The notes: generated by a model not told the origin, from the sequence alone. A stretch of DNA of 64,000 bases from Stenotrophomonas maltophilia (GCF_006970445.1 NZ_CP033877.1:1620750-1684749), one strand, 5' to 3'. Shown: positions 16,198 to 28,501, numbered from the stretch's first letter. Program-made: numbers and translations.

Positions 16198-17319
16198 ATG
16201 TTGACCCTTGTCCTGGTGGTGATCCTGGCCGCACTCGTCTTCGAGTTCATCAACGGCTTCCACGACACCGCCAACTCCATTGCCACCGTGGTGGCGACCA
16301 AGGTGCTCTCGCCCGGTTGGGCGGTGATGCTGGCCGCCTTCATGAATCTCCTCGGTGCGCTGACCGGTACCGCGGTAGCGCTGACCATCGCGTCGGGCCT
16401 GCTCAACACCAACGTGGTCGACGTCACCCCGCAGGTGATCCTGTGCGCCCTGCTGGGCGGCATCATCTGGAACCTGATCACCTGGTGGAAGGGCCTGCCG
16501 TCCTCGTCCTCGCACGCCCTGATCGGTGGCCTCTGCGGCGCCGGCCTGGCCGCGGCCCACAACAACTGGGACGCATTGATCTGGTCCGAGCGCCTGGGTA
16601 GCTGGGCGCAGAACAAGGGCCTGCTGTGGAAGGTGTTCGTGCCGATGATCACCTCGCCGATCGCCGGCTTCCTGCTCGGCATCGTGGTGATGGTGCTGCT
16701 GTGGGCGCTGATCGCCGGCCTGGCCAAGATCGGTGGTGCCATCGGCCGCCTGGCCCGCCCGCGCATCGTCAATGCTTTCTTCGGCAAGGCGCAGATCGCC
16801 TCGGCGGCCTATATGGGCTTCGCCCACGGCCATAACGACGCGCAGAAGACCATGGGCATCATCGCCATGACCCTGATTGGTGCCGAAGCCACCGGCGCAC
16901 TGAACGACCTGCCGTCCTGGCTGGCCTTCATGCACCCGGACGCGCATGCCGGTGACGGCATCGCGATGTGGATCGTGCTGACCTGTGCGGTGGTGATGGC
17001 GGCTGGTACCGCTTCGGGTGGCTGGAAGATCATCAAGACCCTGGGCCACAAGATGGTGAAGCTGCATCCGATTCACGGCTTCGCCGCGGAGACCAGCTCG
17101 GCCACCATCCTGACCCTGGCCGCCCACTTCGGCATGCCGGTCTCGACCACGCACAGCATCTCCACCGCGATCATGGGCGTCGGCTTCGCCAAGAACCCGC
17201 GCTCGCTGAAGTTCGGCGTGATCGAACGCATCGTCTGGGCCTGGATCCTGACCATCCCGGCAGCCGGCGGCTGCGCGTACCTGATCCTGAAGCTGTTCGA
17301 GCTGTTCGGCTGGACCTGA
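16198..17319 (+). CDS. pit: Inorganic phosphate transporter, PiT family
   Basis: This 373-residue inner membrane transporter imports phosphate with protons as a metal-phosphate complex. The two PiT signature regions are visible: FEFINGFHDTANSIATVVATKVLSP near the N-terminus and GFAHGHNDAQKTMG near residue 205. The repeated segment WKGLPSSSSHALIGGLCGAG has a counterpart GMPVSTTHSISTAIMGVGFA near the end. About nine or ten hydrophobic helices are present. It is the second gene after DUF47, and a strong terminator at 17381-17412 closes the operon. Confidence 0.95.
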   Translation: MLTLVLVVILAALVFEFINGFHDTANSIATVVATKVLSPGWAVMLAAFMNLLGALTGTAVALTIASGLLNTNVVDVTPQVILCALLGGIIWNLITWWKGLPSSSSHALIGGLCGAGLAAAHNNWDALIWSERLGSWAQNKGLLWKVFVPMITSPIAGFLLGIVVMVLLWALIAGLAKIGGAIGRLARPRIVNAFFGKAQIASAAYMGFAHGHNDAQKTMGIIAMTLIGAEATGALNDLPSWLAFMHPDAHAGDGIAMWIVLTCAVVMAAGTASGGWKIIKTLGHKMVKLHPIHGFAAETSSATILTLAAHFGMPVSTTHSISTAIMGVGFAKNPRSLKFGVIERIVWAWILTIPAAGGCAYLILKLFELFGWT

Positions 17320-17333
17320 TGCCAACGGCCTTG

Positions 17334-17373
17334 GGATCAGAGCCCTTTCCCTGAGGAAAAGGGATCTGACCCC
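17334..17373. repeat. Imperfect inverted repeat GGATCAGAGCCCTTTCC...
   Basis: TCAGAGCCCTTTCC-CTGA-GGAAAAGGGATCTGA is an imperfect hairpin ending in CCCC. A related one, GCCGTTTCCCGGCAGGAAACGG followed by ATCCGACCCC, is at 20066-20097 before the parE stop. The shared GATC(T/C)GACCCC end suggests one dispersed family. Confidence 0.6.
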
Positions 17374-17380
17374 GGAAACG

Positions 17381-17412
17381 AAAAAGCCCGCCGGATACCG
17401 GCGGGCTTTTTT
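17381..17412 (+). terminator. Rho-independent terminator of the pit operon
   Basis: GCCCGCCGG-ATA-CCGGCGGGC is a perfect 9-bp GC stem, flanked by AAAAA and TTTTTT. It ends transcription from pit and, being symmetric, could also work from the other strand. Confidence 0.93.
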
Positions 17413-17440
17413 CATGGCAGATCATTCCTCTGTATCCGGC

Positions 17441-17680
17441 GTGCCGATCAACGGTCGGCACCCACCAACAGCAGCAGGAAACTGTCAGCGGCGGGGTGGG
17501 GTGGATATGCAGGACCGTTGGCGCCATGGATGGCGCCATCGAGCCCCCATGGACGGGTTTACGGCGTGTCCTGCATATCCACCCCACCTCGCCAGCCCTC
17601 AGGAAGCCCGCTTTTGCCGTTGATCTTGCCGTTGATCTTGCCGTGGACCTTGCCGTTGCCGTTGATCCGGAGGGTGCCGG
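17441..17680. repeat. Large structured repeat, copy B, with 12-bp TTGCCGTTGATC tail
   Basis: This copy is inverted relative to copy A. In plus-strand order it has a hairpin GTGCCGATC...GGTCGGCAC (17441-17461), then CAACAGCAGCAGG and CTGTCAG. A 21-nt arm at 17495-17515 and its perfect complement at 17568-17588 enclose the core. The plus strand core gives hairpins GGCGCC-ATGGAT-GGCGCC and CCC-ATGGAC-GGG. Behind the second arm is a tail of TTGCCGTTGATC units (about 17613-17678), which takes the place of the CAACAG tail of copy A. The stretch 17413-17702 holds no gene that I can support. Confidence 0.8.
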
Positions 17681-17702
17681 GCCGCCGGCCCGGCCAAACC
17701 CC

Positions 17703-19199
17703 TTAGTTACGCTGGAACAACGCCTGCACATCCTTGCGGAAGGCCGCCTGGCTGTCGGCCCGGCTGTAGAACATGTGCCCGCCCGGATAACTGCGCACCT
17801 GCACCCGGTCCGGATTGCTGCCCATCGTCGGCATCTGGTCCACGGTCAGGATCGACCCCATGAACGGGCATGACAGGTCATTCCAGCCGTGCACGATCAG
17901 CACCTGCAGGTGCGGATCGATCGCCACCGCCTGGCGCAGCTGGGTCACCGCGCCCTGGCGCAGCTCGCCGTTGCGGTCCCACAGCCGGTTCACGTCGTAA
18001 TTCAGCGCCTGGTAGCGTGCATCCACCTTCCAGCCGACCACGCGCGTCACGAAGTCGACCATCGCCGTGGTGGTTGGCGCGATGATGCTGTCCAGCAGCG
18101 GGTCATTGGCGCGCTGCTCCGGATCATTCGGGAACGGATCGAACGCGGTCACGTTGGAGTCGTAGCGGCTGCCCAGCGTGCCCTTGTCGCGGAACACTTC
18201 GCGCAGGTAGGCCTGGGTTTCCAGGCGGCCACCGGCCCGGCGCACGAACTGCGGATCCAGCCCGGTCAGCGCGGTCACCCGGCGCAGCATCGCCTCGGTC
18301 GCCTGCGGATCGCTGCGACCCTTCATCAGCGCGGTGGCGTAGTCGCCACGGGTGTATTCGACCACCTCCTGCATTGCCGCATCGGTCAGCTTGCCCTGGC
18401 GCTCCAGGTGCGCTGCAGCGATTGACGGCAGCGTCTGCATCCACGCCATCGGCGAGACATCGGCGTTGTCTTCCAGGGTCGGGCTCAGGTAGGGCGAGAC
18501 CAGCACCAGGCCATTCATCGCCACGCCCAGCCGGGTCTGCAGGAAGTGGGTGATGCGCGGGCCACGGTAGCCGCCATAGCTTTCGCCGGTCAGGTACTTG
18601 CGCGACGCCATGCGCTGGTTGCGCAGCAGCCAGTCGTAGATCGAGCGTGACAGGTACTCGATGTCGGCACTGGGGTTGTACAGCGCCTTCTTGGCTTCGT
18701 CGTCGCCGATGCGCGCGCGGCTGAAGCCGGTGCCGACCGGATCGATGAACACCAGATCGGTGAAGTCCAGCCAGGTGCCCGGGTTGTCGTGCAGGGTGGC
18801 CGGCGCCGATGCGCTGTCACCCTCGGAGCCGAAGGTCACCACCTTGGGCCCGATGGCACCCATGTTGAGGTACACCGACGATGCGCCGGGGCCGCCATTG
18901 AGCGCGAAGGTCACCGGCCGGTCCTTGCCCGGCATCGTGTAGGCGGTGAACACCACGTCGGCGATCACCTTGCCCTTGGCATCGCGTACCGGCAGGGTGC
19001 CGACGGTGGCGGTGTAGTCGAGGGTGCGGCCGGCCAGGCGCATGCTCTGGCGGGCCGAGGCGTCTGCGGGCAGCGCAGGTGCCTCGGTCTTCTCCTCTTT
19101 CGGATCAGACTTGGCGTCGGCGTCGGGCGCGGCCAGCACGCTGGCTGGGGCGATGAGCAGGCCGACGCAGAGCGCGGCAGTATGCAACAGGGACTTCAT
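17703..19199 (-). CDS. Secreted peptidase S10 (serine carboxypeptidase-like)
   Basis: This 498-residue protein with a signal peptide (MKSLLHTAALCVGLLIAPASVLA) is exported to the periplasm or beyond. It is an S10 carboxypeptidase of the alpha/beta-hydrolase fold and would remove C-terminal residues from peptides. The oxyanion region is NGGPGASS (101-108), then FIDPVGTGFS (151-160), the nucleophile Ser207 in GESYGG, a candidate Asp near VHGWNDLSCPF and the catalytic His in PGGHMFY near the C-terminus. A lysine/glutamate-rich linker follows the signal peptide. The start at 19199 was chosen for the signal peptide. Confidence 0.92.
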   Translation of the reverse strand: MKSLLHTAALCVGLLIAPASVLAAPDADAKSDPKEEKTEAPALPADASARQSMRLAGRTLDYTATVGTLPVRDAKGKVIADVVFTAYTMPGKDRPVTFALNGGPGASSVYLNMGAIGPKVVTFGSEGDSASAPATLHDNPGTWLDFTDLVFIDPVGTGFSRARIGDDEAKKALYNPSADIEYLSRSIYDWLLRNQRMASRKYLTGESYGGYRGPRITHFLQTRLGVAMNGLVLVSPYLSPTLEDNADVSPMAWMQTLPSIAAAHLERQGKLTDAAMQEVVEYTRGDYATALMKGRSDPQATEAMLRRVTALTGLDPQFVRRAGGRLETQAYLREVFRDKGTLGSRYDSNVTAFDPFPNDPEQRANDPLLDSIIAPTTTAMVDFVTRVVGWKVDARYQALNYDVNRLWDRNGELRQGAVTQLRQAVAIDPHLQVLIVHGWNDLSCPFMGSILTVDQMPTMGSNPDRVQVRSYPGGHMFYSRADSQAAFRKDVQALFQRN

Positions 19200-19309
19200 G
19201 GCACCGGATCGGCAGCGGAAGGGGGTTCCGATGCTAGGCCGGTGACGGGCCATGCCGTATGTGTCCAAAGGCATGGCCGCGCGTCGAGGCCGCCACTGGC
19301 CAGATTGGG

Positions 19310-19903
19310 TCAAGCGGGCAGGGTTGCTGCCGCGTCGTCGTCGGCCAGCAGGCCATAGACGGCCGAGTCGGCCAGTTTCCCCTGGATGCGCCACCGTTGG
19401 CGCAGCACCCCCTCGCGGTGGAAGCCCAGGCGTTCCAGCACGTGCGCGGACGGGGCGTTGCGCGGGTCGATCTCGGCTTCCACGCGATGCAGGTGCAGGG
19501 TGCGGAACAGGTAGGCCAGTACCTGTTGCAGGGCCTCGTGCATATAGCCCTGGCCCTGGCGATCGGGTGCCAGCAGGTAGCCGATCTCCGCGCGCGCGGC
19601 ATCGCGGTCCACCGCGAACACCACGCAGATGCCCAGCAGCGGACCTTCCAGCGATTCGCGCACGGCCAGCTTCAGCTGGGTGCCGATGGCATGGGCGGCG
19701 AGATCATCGTCGATCTGTTCGCGCGCTTCAGCCTGTCGCGTCCAAGCCGGATGGTTCCACCAGCGCATCACTTCCGGGTTGGACTGCAGCGCGAACAGCG
19801 CGACGGCGTCGTCACGGCGGATCGGGCTCAGGACCAGCCGTGCACTGTGCAGCGGCAGGCCGGGGAACAGCAGCGAGTGGCTGGCCAATACGGTGGTCCA
19901 CAC
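19310..19903 (-). CDS. GNAT acetyltransferase, RimJ/RimL-like
   Basis: This protein of about 197 residues matches the RimJ/RimL branch of GNAT enzymes, which acetylate protein N-termini or small molecules. Visible marks are LHSARLVLSPIRRDDAVALFAL, EIGYLLAPDRQGQGYMHEAL (acetyl-CoA loop) and AEIDPRNAPSAHVLERLGFHREGVLRQ near the end, which is strongly typical of the group. No convincing ATG starts the domain. I used the GTG at 19903, and an ATG at 19966 would add 21 residues of uncertain reality. Confidence 0.85.
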   Translation of the reverse strand: MWTTVLASHSLLFPGLPLHSARLVLSPIRRDDAVALFALQSNPEVMRWWNHPAWTRQAEAREQIDDDLAAHAIGTQLKLAVRESLEGPLLGICVVFAVDRDAARAEIGYLLAPDRQGQGYMHEALQQVLAYLFRTLHLHRVEAEIDPRNAPSAHVLERLGFHREGVLRQRWRIQGKLADSAVYGLLADDDAAATLPA

Positions 19904-19972
19904 GGATGGACGCGCATTATGGCGCCGCCGGGTTTGCCGATGGGGGCGTAATGCCCTGGGGCGCATGAATGG

Positions 19973-20048
19973 GTAGTGCCGGCCGCTGGCCGGCCGATCT
20001 GCCTGGATCACGCGGATGTCGAGGTTGCCGGCCAGCGGCCGGCACTAC
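19973..20048. repeat. GTAG-ended double hairpin (SMAG-type)
   Basis: GTAGTGCCGGCCGCTGGCCGGC and its inverted partner GCCGGCCAGCGGCCGGCACTAC are separated by about 32 bp. It lies between the acetyltransferase and the parE 3' end. Confidence 0.87.
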
Positions 20049-20105
20049 CGGGCGATGGGGCCAAAGCCGTTTCCCGGCAGGAAACGGATCCGACCCCGCG
20101 CCGGA

Positions 20106-21995
20106 TCAGACTTCCAGGGAGGCGAGGTCGCCCTTCGACTCCAGCCAACCCTTGCGGTCGGATGCACGCTTCTTGGCCAGCAGCATGTCCATCAGCGAGC
20201 GGGTCTGCTCGCCATCGTCCACGGTCAGCTGCACCAGGCGGCGCGTATCGGGATGGATGGTCGACTCGCGCAGCTGCGGCGGATTCATCTCGCCCAGGCC
20301 CTTGAAGCGGGTGACGTTGATCGCGCCCTTGATCTTCTCGCGTTCAATCTTGTCCAGCATCGAGCGCTTTTCTTCCTCGTCCAGGGCGTAGAACACCTGC
20401 TTGCCCACGTCGATGCGGAACAGCGGCGGCATCGCCACGAACACATGGCCGGCATCGACCAGCGCCGGGAAGTGCTTCAGGAACAGCGCCGTCAGCAGGG
20501 TAGCGATGTGCAGGCCGTCGGAGTCCGCGTCGGCCAGGATGATGACCTTGCCGTAGCGCAGGCCGGTGATGTCGTCCTTGCCGGGGTCGCAGCCGATGGC
20601 CACGGCCAAGTTGTGCACTTCTTCCGAAGCCAGCACGCTGTTGGACGAGACTTCCCAGGTGTTGAGGATCTTGCCGCGCAGCGGCAGGATCGCCTGGAAG
20701 TCCTTGTCGCGCGCCTGCTTGGCGCTGCCGCCTGCCGAGTCACCCTCCACCAGGAACAGCTCGGTGCGCGACAGGTCCTGGCTGATGCAGTCGGCCAGCT
20801 TGCCAGGCAGGGCCGGGCCCTGGGTGACCTTCTTGCGGACGACCAGCTTCTCGGTCTTCAGGCGCGCACTGGCGCGCTCGATGGCGATCTGCGCAATCTT
20901 CTCGCCCAGCTCCACGTTCTGGTTCAGCAGCAGGCTGAAGGCATCGTGGGCGGCGCCCTCAACGAAGCCGGCGGCCTGGCGCGAGGACAGGCGCTCCTTG
21001 GTCTGGCCGCTGAACTGCGGGTCGGTCATCTTCAGCGACAGCACGAACGAGACGCGATCCCACACGTCTTCCGGGGCCAGCTTGACGCCACGCGGCAGCA
21101 GGTTGCGGAAGTCGCAGAACTCACGCAGCGCCTCGGTCAGGCCGGTACGCAGGCCGTTGACGTGGGTGCCGTGCTGGGCGGTGGGAATCAGGTTGACGTA
21201 GCTTTCCTGCACCAGCTCGCCTTCCGGCAGCCAGGCCACGGCCCAGTCAACGATTTCGGTGTCCTTCTTCAGGTTGCCGACGAACAGGTCGGCCGGCAGC
21301 GATTCGCGCTCGCCCAGTTCCAGCTTCAGGTAATCGCGCAGGCCGTCTTCGTAGTACCAGGTATCGACTTCACCGGTGGCTTCGTCGGTCAGCTTCACGG
21401 TCAGGCCCGGGCACAGCACGGCCTTGGCGCGCAGCAGGTGCTTCAACGCACGCACCGCGAACTTCGGTGTATCGAAGTACTTCGGGTCGGGCCAGAAGCG
21501 CACGCGTGTACCGGTGTTCTTCTTGCCCACGGTGCCGACCACTTCCAGCGGCGTGGCGCGGTCGCCGTTGCGGAAGGTAATGCGGTGTTCGGCACCTTCG
21601 CGCTTGATGTGCACCTCCACCAGGGTCGACAGCGCGTTGACCACGCTGACGCCGACGCCGTGCAGGCCGCCGGAGAAGGTGTAGTTGTTGTTGCTGAACT
21701 TGCCGCCCGCATGCAGGCGGGTCAGGATCAGCTCGACACCCGGGATCTTCTCTTCCGGATGGATGTCCACCGGCATGCCACGGCCGTCATCGCTGACCTC
21801 CACGCTGCCGTCCTTGTACAGGGTGATCTCGATCGAGCGGGCGTGGCCGGCGAGGGCCTCGTCCACCGAGTTGTCGATCACTTCCTGCGCCAGGTGGTTC
21901 GGGCGCGCGGTGTCGGTATACATGCCGGGACGGCGCTTGACCGGGTCAAGGCCGGACAGGACTTCAATATCGGCGGCGTTATAGCGGGCGTTCAT
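20106..21995 (-). CDS. parE: DNA topoisomerase IV subunit B
   Basis: ParE is the ATPase subunit of topoisomerase IV, which unlinks daughter chromosomes together with ParC. The 629-residue length is normal for ParE and too short for GyrB. The GHKL ATP site shows EVIDNSVDEALAG (38-50), DDGRGMPVD (69-77) and GGLHGVGVSVVNAL. Lys333 in QTKERL contacts ATP. The TOPRIM domain carries EGDSAGG (417-423) and the metal site DADSDG (489-494). The start at 21995 gives the expected N-terminus MNARYNAADIEVL. The gene stands alone, and parC is not in the window. Confidence 0.96.
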   Translation of the reverse strand: MNARYNAADIEVLSGLDPVKRRPGMYTDTARPNHLAQEVIDNSVDEALAGHARSIEITLYKDGSVEVSDDGRGMPVDIHPEEKIPGVELILTRLHAGGKFSNNNYTFSGGLHGVGVSVVNALSTLVEVHIKREGAEHRITFRNGDRATPLEVVGTVGKKNTGTRVRFWPDPKYFDTPKFAVRALKHLLRAKAVLCPGLTVKLTDEATGEVDTWYYEDGLRDYLKLELGERESLPADLFVGNLKKDTEIVDWAVAWLPEGELVQESYVNLIPTAQHGTHVNGLRTGLTEALREFCDFRNLLPRGVKLAPEDVWDRVSFVLSLKMTDPQFSGQTKERLSSRQAAGFVEGAAHDAFSLLLNQNVELGEKIAQIAIERASARLKTEKLVVRKKVTQGPALPGKLADCISQDLSRTELFLVEGDSAGGSAKQARDKDFQAILPLRGKILNTWEVSSNSVLASEEVHNLAVAIGCDPGKDDITGLRYGKVIILADADSDGLHIATLLTALFLKHFPALVDAGHVFVAMPPLFRIDVGKQVFYALDEEEKRSMLDKIEREKIKGAINVTRFKGLGEMNPPQLRESTIHPDTRRLVQLTVDDGEQTRSLMDMLLAKKRASDRKGWLESKGDLASLEV

Positions 21996-22167
21996 CTGTC
22001 TTCGAAAGCTTGGAGCGACGGGCAAGTGTGGGGTCTGGCACGGGATTTTGCACGCCTGCGGTTCAGTCTCGGCGACGCAGAGGGGGTAAAATGGCAGCCG
22101 CTGGAATCTGAACGCCGGCGACCCCTGTTGGGTCGAAACGTCCAAGCCATACCGCGAGGAGGACCTC

Positions 22168-22401
22168 ATGAAGAAGTTGCTGACCATTGCGATCCTGGCC
22201 GCTGCCGCCGTTGCAGTGCCACTGGTGGTGGCGCAGAACGCCGGCCAGCCGGCCCCGCAGCAGGGTGACCAGGCCGACAAGGCGCAGGCCGAGGCCGATG
22301 CCAAGGCCAAGCGTCGGGCCCAGGCCAATGCCGAAATGAAGGCGCAGGGCCAGCCGGCCCCGCGGCAGGAAGAGGAAGAGGAAGCGCGTAAGAAGCGCTG
22401 A
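22168..22401 (+). CDS. Small secreted charged protein (unknown)
   Basis: This 77-residue protein has a signal peptide (MKKLLTIAILAAAAVAVPLVVAQ). The tail of about 55 residues is rich in Gln, Ala, Lys and Glu and ends EEEEEARKKR. It has no cysteines and a predicted helix that could be a short coiled coil. I do not recognise the family. A ribosome site GAGGAGG precedes the ATG and a clean terminator follows 45 bp after the stop, so this is a real small single-gene unit. It diverges from parE by 172 bp. Confidence 0.75.
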   Translation: MKKLLTIAILAAAAVAVPLVVAQNAGQPAPQQGDQADKAQAEADAKAKRRAQANAEMKAQGQPAPRQEEEEEARKKR

Positions 22402-22446
22402 TCCCGCAACCTGCCAGGCGCCCTTGCGACAAGGGTTGCGCTCCGG

Positions 22447-22476
22447 AACGCCCCGCTTTGCGGGGCGTTTCTTTTT
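22447..22476 (+). terminator. Rho-independent terminator after the small secreted protein
   Basis: AACGCCCCGC-TTT-GCGGGGCGTT followed by TCTTTTT forms a 10-bp stem with a three-base loop and a U-tract. Confidence 0.93.
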
Positions 22477-24466
<1,990 letters not shown>

Positions 24467-24555
24467 CTTGTGATGGGGGCCGCCGGCCCCCATCTTGCAC
24501 GCTTCAACCCCCAGCGTACCGGCCCGGCCGGTGCCGCGGACAACAAGGAAACGCC

Positions 24556-25386
24556 ATGAAACTGTGTGGATTCGAGGTCGGGCTGGACCAGCCCCTGTTC
24601 CTGATCGCCGGCCCCTGCGTGATCGAGTCGATGCAGCTGCAGCTCGATACCGCCGGCAAGTTGAAGGAGGTCACCGACAAGCTCGGCGTCAACTTCATCT
24701 TCAAGTCCAGCTTCGACAAGGCCAACCGCACCTCGGGCACCGCGTTCCGTGGCCCGGGCATGGAAGAGGGCCTGAAGGTCCTGGCCGAGGTCAAGAAGCA
24801 GATCGGCGTGCCGGTGCTGACCGACGTCCACGAATACACCCCGATGGACGAAGTGGCGTCGGTGGTGGATGTGCTGCAGACCCCGGCGTTCCTGGTCCGC
24901 CAGACCGACTTCATCCGCAAGGTGTGCTCGGCCGGCAAGCCGGTCAACATCAAGAAGGGCCAGTTCCTGGCGCCGTGGGACATGAAGCCGGTCGTGGAGA
25001 AGGCCAAGGCCACCGGCAACGAGCAGATCATGGTCTGCGAGCGCGGTGCCAGCTTCGGCTACAACAACCTGGTCAGCGACATGCGCTCGCTGGCGGTGAT
25101 GCGCGATACCGGTTGCCCGGTGGTGTTCGATGCCACCCATTCGGTGCAGCTGCCGGGCGGGCAGGGCACCAGTTCGGGCGGCCAGCGCGAACACGTGCCG
25201 GTGCTGGCCCGTGCCGCGGTGGCGGTGGGCATCTCCGGCCTGTTCGCCGAGACCCATCCGGATCCGTCCAAGGCCCTGTCCGATGGTCCCAATGCGTGGC
25301 CGCTGGATCAGATGGAAGCGCTGCTCGAGACCCTGATGGAGCTCGACGCGGTGACCAAGAAGCACGGCTTCTCGCGCTTCGCGTGA
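24556..25386 (+). CDS. kdsA: 3-deoxy-8-phosphooctulonate synthase (KDO-8-P synthase)
   Basis: KdsA condenses phosphoenolpyruvate with arabinose 5-phosphate to make KDO-8-phosphate for the lipopolysaccharide inner core. The 276 residues show the family pattern IAGPCVIES near 17, [12 protein letters not shown] near 50, [13 protein letters not shown] segments, and [21 protein letters not shown]. Cys-containing PC at the start of the barrel is present, but the metal-independent or metal-dependent class was not resolved here. An AAGGAA ribosome site precedes the ATG. The stop overlaps the next gene by 4 bases. Confidence 0.96.
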   Translation: MKLCGFEVGLDQPLFLIAGPCVIESMQLQLDTAGKLKEVTDKLGVNFIFKSSFDKANRTSGTAFRGPGMEEGLKVLAEVKKQIGVPVLTDVHEYTPMDEVASVVDVLQTPAFLVRQTDFIRKVCSAGKPVNIKKGQFLAPWDMKPVVEKAKATGNEQIMVCERGASFGYNNLVSDMRSLAVMRDTGCPVVFDATHSVQLPGGQGTSSGGQREHVPVLARAAVAVGISGLFAETHPDPSKALSDGPNAWPLDQMEALLETLMELDAVTKKHGFSRFA

Positions 25387-25730
25387 GTCGTGACCCGCGG
25401 GTGGCGCTGGAAACCCAGCGTCACCGCCGGCACTGGAAACAGTGGCCCTGGGGCCTGATCGCGCTGGGCATGGCGGTGCTGTCGCTGTCGGGCGCGTTCT
25501 TCATTTTCATGCTGGTGGGCGCGGCGATGCGTCCGCCAGGCGATGGTGCGCACGTCAACCTGAAGCCCTACGTGGCTGCCTTGGCGGTGGCGGAGCTGTT
25601 CACCATCTCGGCCGGCTTCACCGCATCGGTGCTGGGGTGGAGGCTGAACCGAGGCCGGGCGACGGCTGCAGTGGCAATGGTGCTGCTGTCGCTGTGGGTG
25701 GGCATCCTGCTGCACGACCTGTTCAGATGA
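25383..25730 (+). CDS. Small membrane protein, first of a paralogous pair after kdsA
   Basis: This 115-residue protein begins at a GTG that overlaps the kdsA stop (GTGA), a sign of coupled translation. A basic cytoplasmic N-terminus of about 22 residues leads into the segment [17 protein letters not shown]. Three transmembrane helices are apparent in total. The next gene has the same WPWGLIALG start of its first helix and the same overall plan, so the two look like a tandem duplication. No family is recognised. Confidence 0.72.
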   Translation: MSRDPRVALETQRHRRHWKQWPWGLIALGMAVLSLSGAFFIFMLVGAAMRPPGDGAHVNLKPYVAALAVAELFTISAGFTASVLGWRLNRGRATAAVAMVLLSLWVGILLHDLFR

Positions 25731-26059
25731 ATACGACCTTGCAATCCTCGCGCGGCTGGCCCTGGGGCCTGATCGCCCTTGGGCTGTCCGTGCTTTCGTG
25801 GACATCCCTGCTGCTGGGTGTGCTGGCCTTTGCTGCCAGCTTCGGCTCGCCGGGTGACGGCAACCATGGCATGCAGGCCATGCAGTACTGGATCCTGGCC
25901 GCACTGGTCACGCTGGGTCTGTCCTTCGTCGGCAGCCTGGTGGCAATGGTGCTGGCCTGGCGACGCAGTCGTGGCCCCGTCGCGGCAGCGGTGGCCGGTG
26001 CGTTGCTGGTAATGCTGGTGTCGCTGGTCCTGATCGTGATCGGGTCCAGCTGGGGCTGA
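25727..26059 (+). CDS. Small membrane protein, second of a paralogous pair after kdsA
   Basis: This 110-residue protein is coupled to the previous gene by an ATGA overlap. It opens with [25 protein letters not shown] and has three hydrophobic segments, with a PGDG motif after the first, as in its neighbour (PPGDGAH versus SPGDGNH). The shared motif order supports gene duplication. Function is unknown, and the place between kdsA and eno gives no strong hint beyond the envelope. Confidence 0.72.
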   Translation: MNTTLQSSRGWPWGLIALGLSVLSWTSLLLGVLAFAASFGSPGDGNHGMQAMQYWILAALVTLGLSFVGSLVAMVLAWRRSRGPVAAAVAGALLVMLVSLVLIVIGSSWG

Positions 26060-27448
<1,389 letters not shown>

Positions 27449-27452
27449 GCCG

Positions 27453-27806
27453 ATGCGCGACTGGCGCTGGATGCTGCTGGTGCTGGCCCTGTTGCTGGGC
27501 TGGCTGCAGTACCGCTTCTGGTTCGGTCCGGGCAATTCGGGTGAAGTGATGATGCTCGAAGCCCAGGTCGCCAACCAGGAGCGGGACAATGAGGGTCTGC
27601 AGCAGCGCAACGACGCGCTGGCCGCCGAAGTGAAGGACCTCAAGGAAGGCCAGTCCGCCATCGAGGAGCGCGCGCGCAGCGAGCTGGGCATGATCAAGCC
27701 CGGCGAGAAGTTCTACCGCGTGGTCGAGGATGCGCCGGTTCGTCCGGCGCAGCCCGCTGCAGGCGTCACTGCCCAGGCCGGCGAACACCCGGCGGACGTG
27801 CCATGA
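27453..27806 (+). CDS. ftsB: Cell division protein FtsB
   Basis: FtsB is a bitopic inner membrane protein of the FtsQBL divisome complex. The 117 residues begin with one transmembrane helix (about 6-22, [20 protein letters not shown]). A coiled coil runs to about residue 75 ([29 protein letters not shown]), followed by the conserved [19 protein letters not shown] proline/alanine-rich tail extends beyond the E. coli length of 103. The order eno-ftsB-ispD-ispF-truD is the usual one. The stop overlaps the ispD start by 4 bases. Confidence 0.95.
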   Translation: MRDWRWMLLVLALLLGWLQYRFWFGPGNSGEVMMLEAQVANQERDNEGLQQRNDALAAEVKDLKEGQSAIEERARSELGMIKPGEKFYRVVEDAPVRPAQPAAGVTAQAGEHPADVP

Positions 27807-28501
27807 GCGCGGCGATCTGGGTGGTGGTTCCGGCCGCCGGCCGTGGAACCCGCTTCGGCGCGCCGCTGCCCAAGCAGTACCTGCAGGCGGGCGGGCAGAT
27901 CCTGCTCGCCCATACCCTGGATGCCCTGCTGGCGCACCCGGCCGTGGCCGGCGCGATGGTGGTGATCGGCCAGGACGATGCCGACTGGCCGGGCTGGAAC
28001 GAATGGGCCGGCAAGCCGGTACTGACCTGCATCGGCGGCGCAACCCGTGCCGCATCGGTGCTGACTGGGCTGCAGGCGTTGCCGGACTCGGTGCGCGCTG
28101 ATGAATTCGTGCTGGTCCACGATGCCGCGCGACCCAACCTGTCCCTGGCCGATCTTGGTCGCCTGCTTGAAGTCGGTCGTGCCGATCCGGTCGGGGCGAT
28201 CCTGGCCGCACCGGTGCGCGACACTCTCAAGCGAGCGGGCGACGACGGTGGCATCGATGGCACCGAACCGCGCGAGCGCCTGTGGCGCGCGCTGACGCCG
28301 CAGCTGTTCCGCCGCCACCAGCTCAGCCGCGCGCTGTCCGAAGCCGCCTTCGCCGGTGTTGAAGTCACCGACGAGGCCATGGCCATGGAGCGCCAGGGCC
28401 AGCGCCCGTTGCTGGTGGAAGGCAGCGAGGACAACTTCAAGGTCACCACCCCGGCCGATCTGGACCGGTTCGAATTCGTACTTTCCCGCCGCGCCGGCTG
28501 A
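27803..28501 (+). CDS. ispD: 2-C-methyl-D-erythritol 4-phosphate cytidylyltransferase
   Basis: IspD joins CTP and 2-C-methylerythritol 4-phosphate in the non-mevalonate isoprenoid pathway. The 232-residue protein has the nucleotide loop [20 protein letters not shown] at residues about 7-26 and the conserved [12 protein letters not shown] near 105. It also has the C-terminal [28 protein letters not shown]. It starts inside the ftsB stop and is followed 34 bp later by ispF, so all are in one operon. Confidence 0.96.
   Translation: MSAAIWVVVPAAGRGTRFGAPLPKQYLQAGGQILLAHTLDALLAHPAVAGAMVVIGQDDADWPGWNEWAGKPVLTCIGGATRAASVLTGLQALPDSVRADEFVLVHDAARPNLSLADLGRLLEVGRADPVGAILAAPVRDTLKRAGDDGGIDGTEPRERLWRALTPQLFRRHQLSRALSEAAFAGVEVTDEAMAMERQGQRPLLVEGSEDNFKVTTPADLDRFEFVLSRRAG

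Noticed and set aside
17413..17702. Small gene between pit and the S10 peptidase
   Set aside because: Open frames here run through structured repeat B and its tail. They have no ribosome site and translate to low-complexity Arg/Ala-rich peptides.
20016..22268. Long plus-strand open frame across parE
   Set aside because: Antisense shadow of parE, low-complexity His/Gln/Val-rich, and running through the repeats on both sides.
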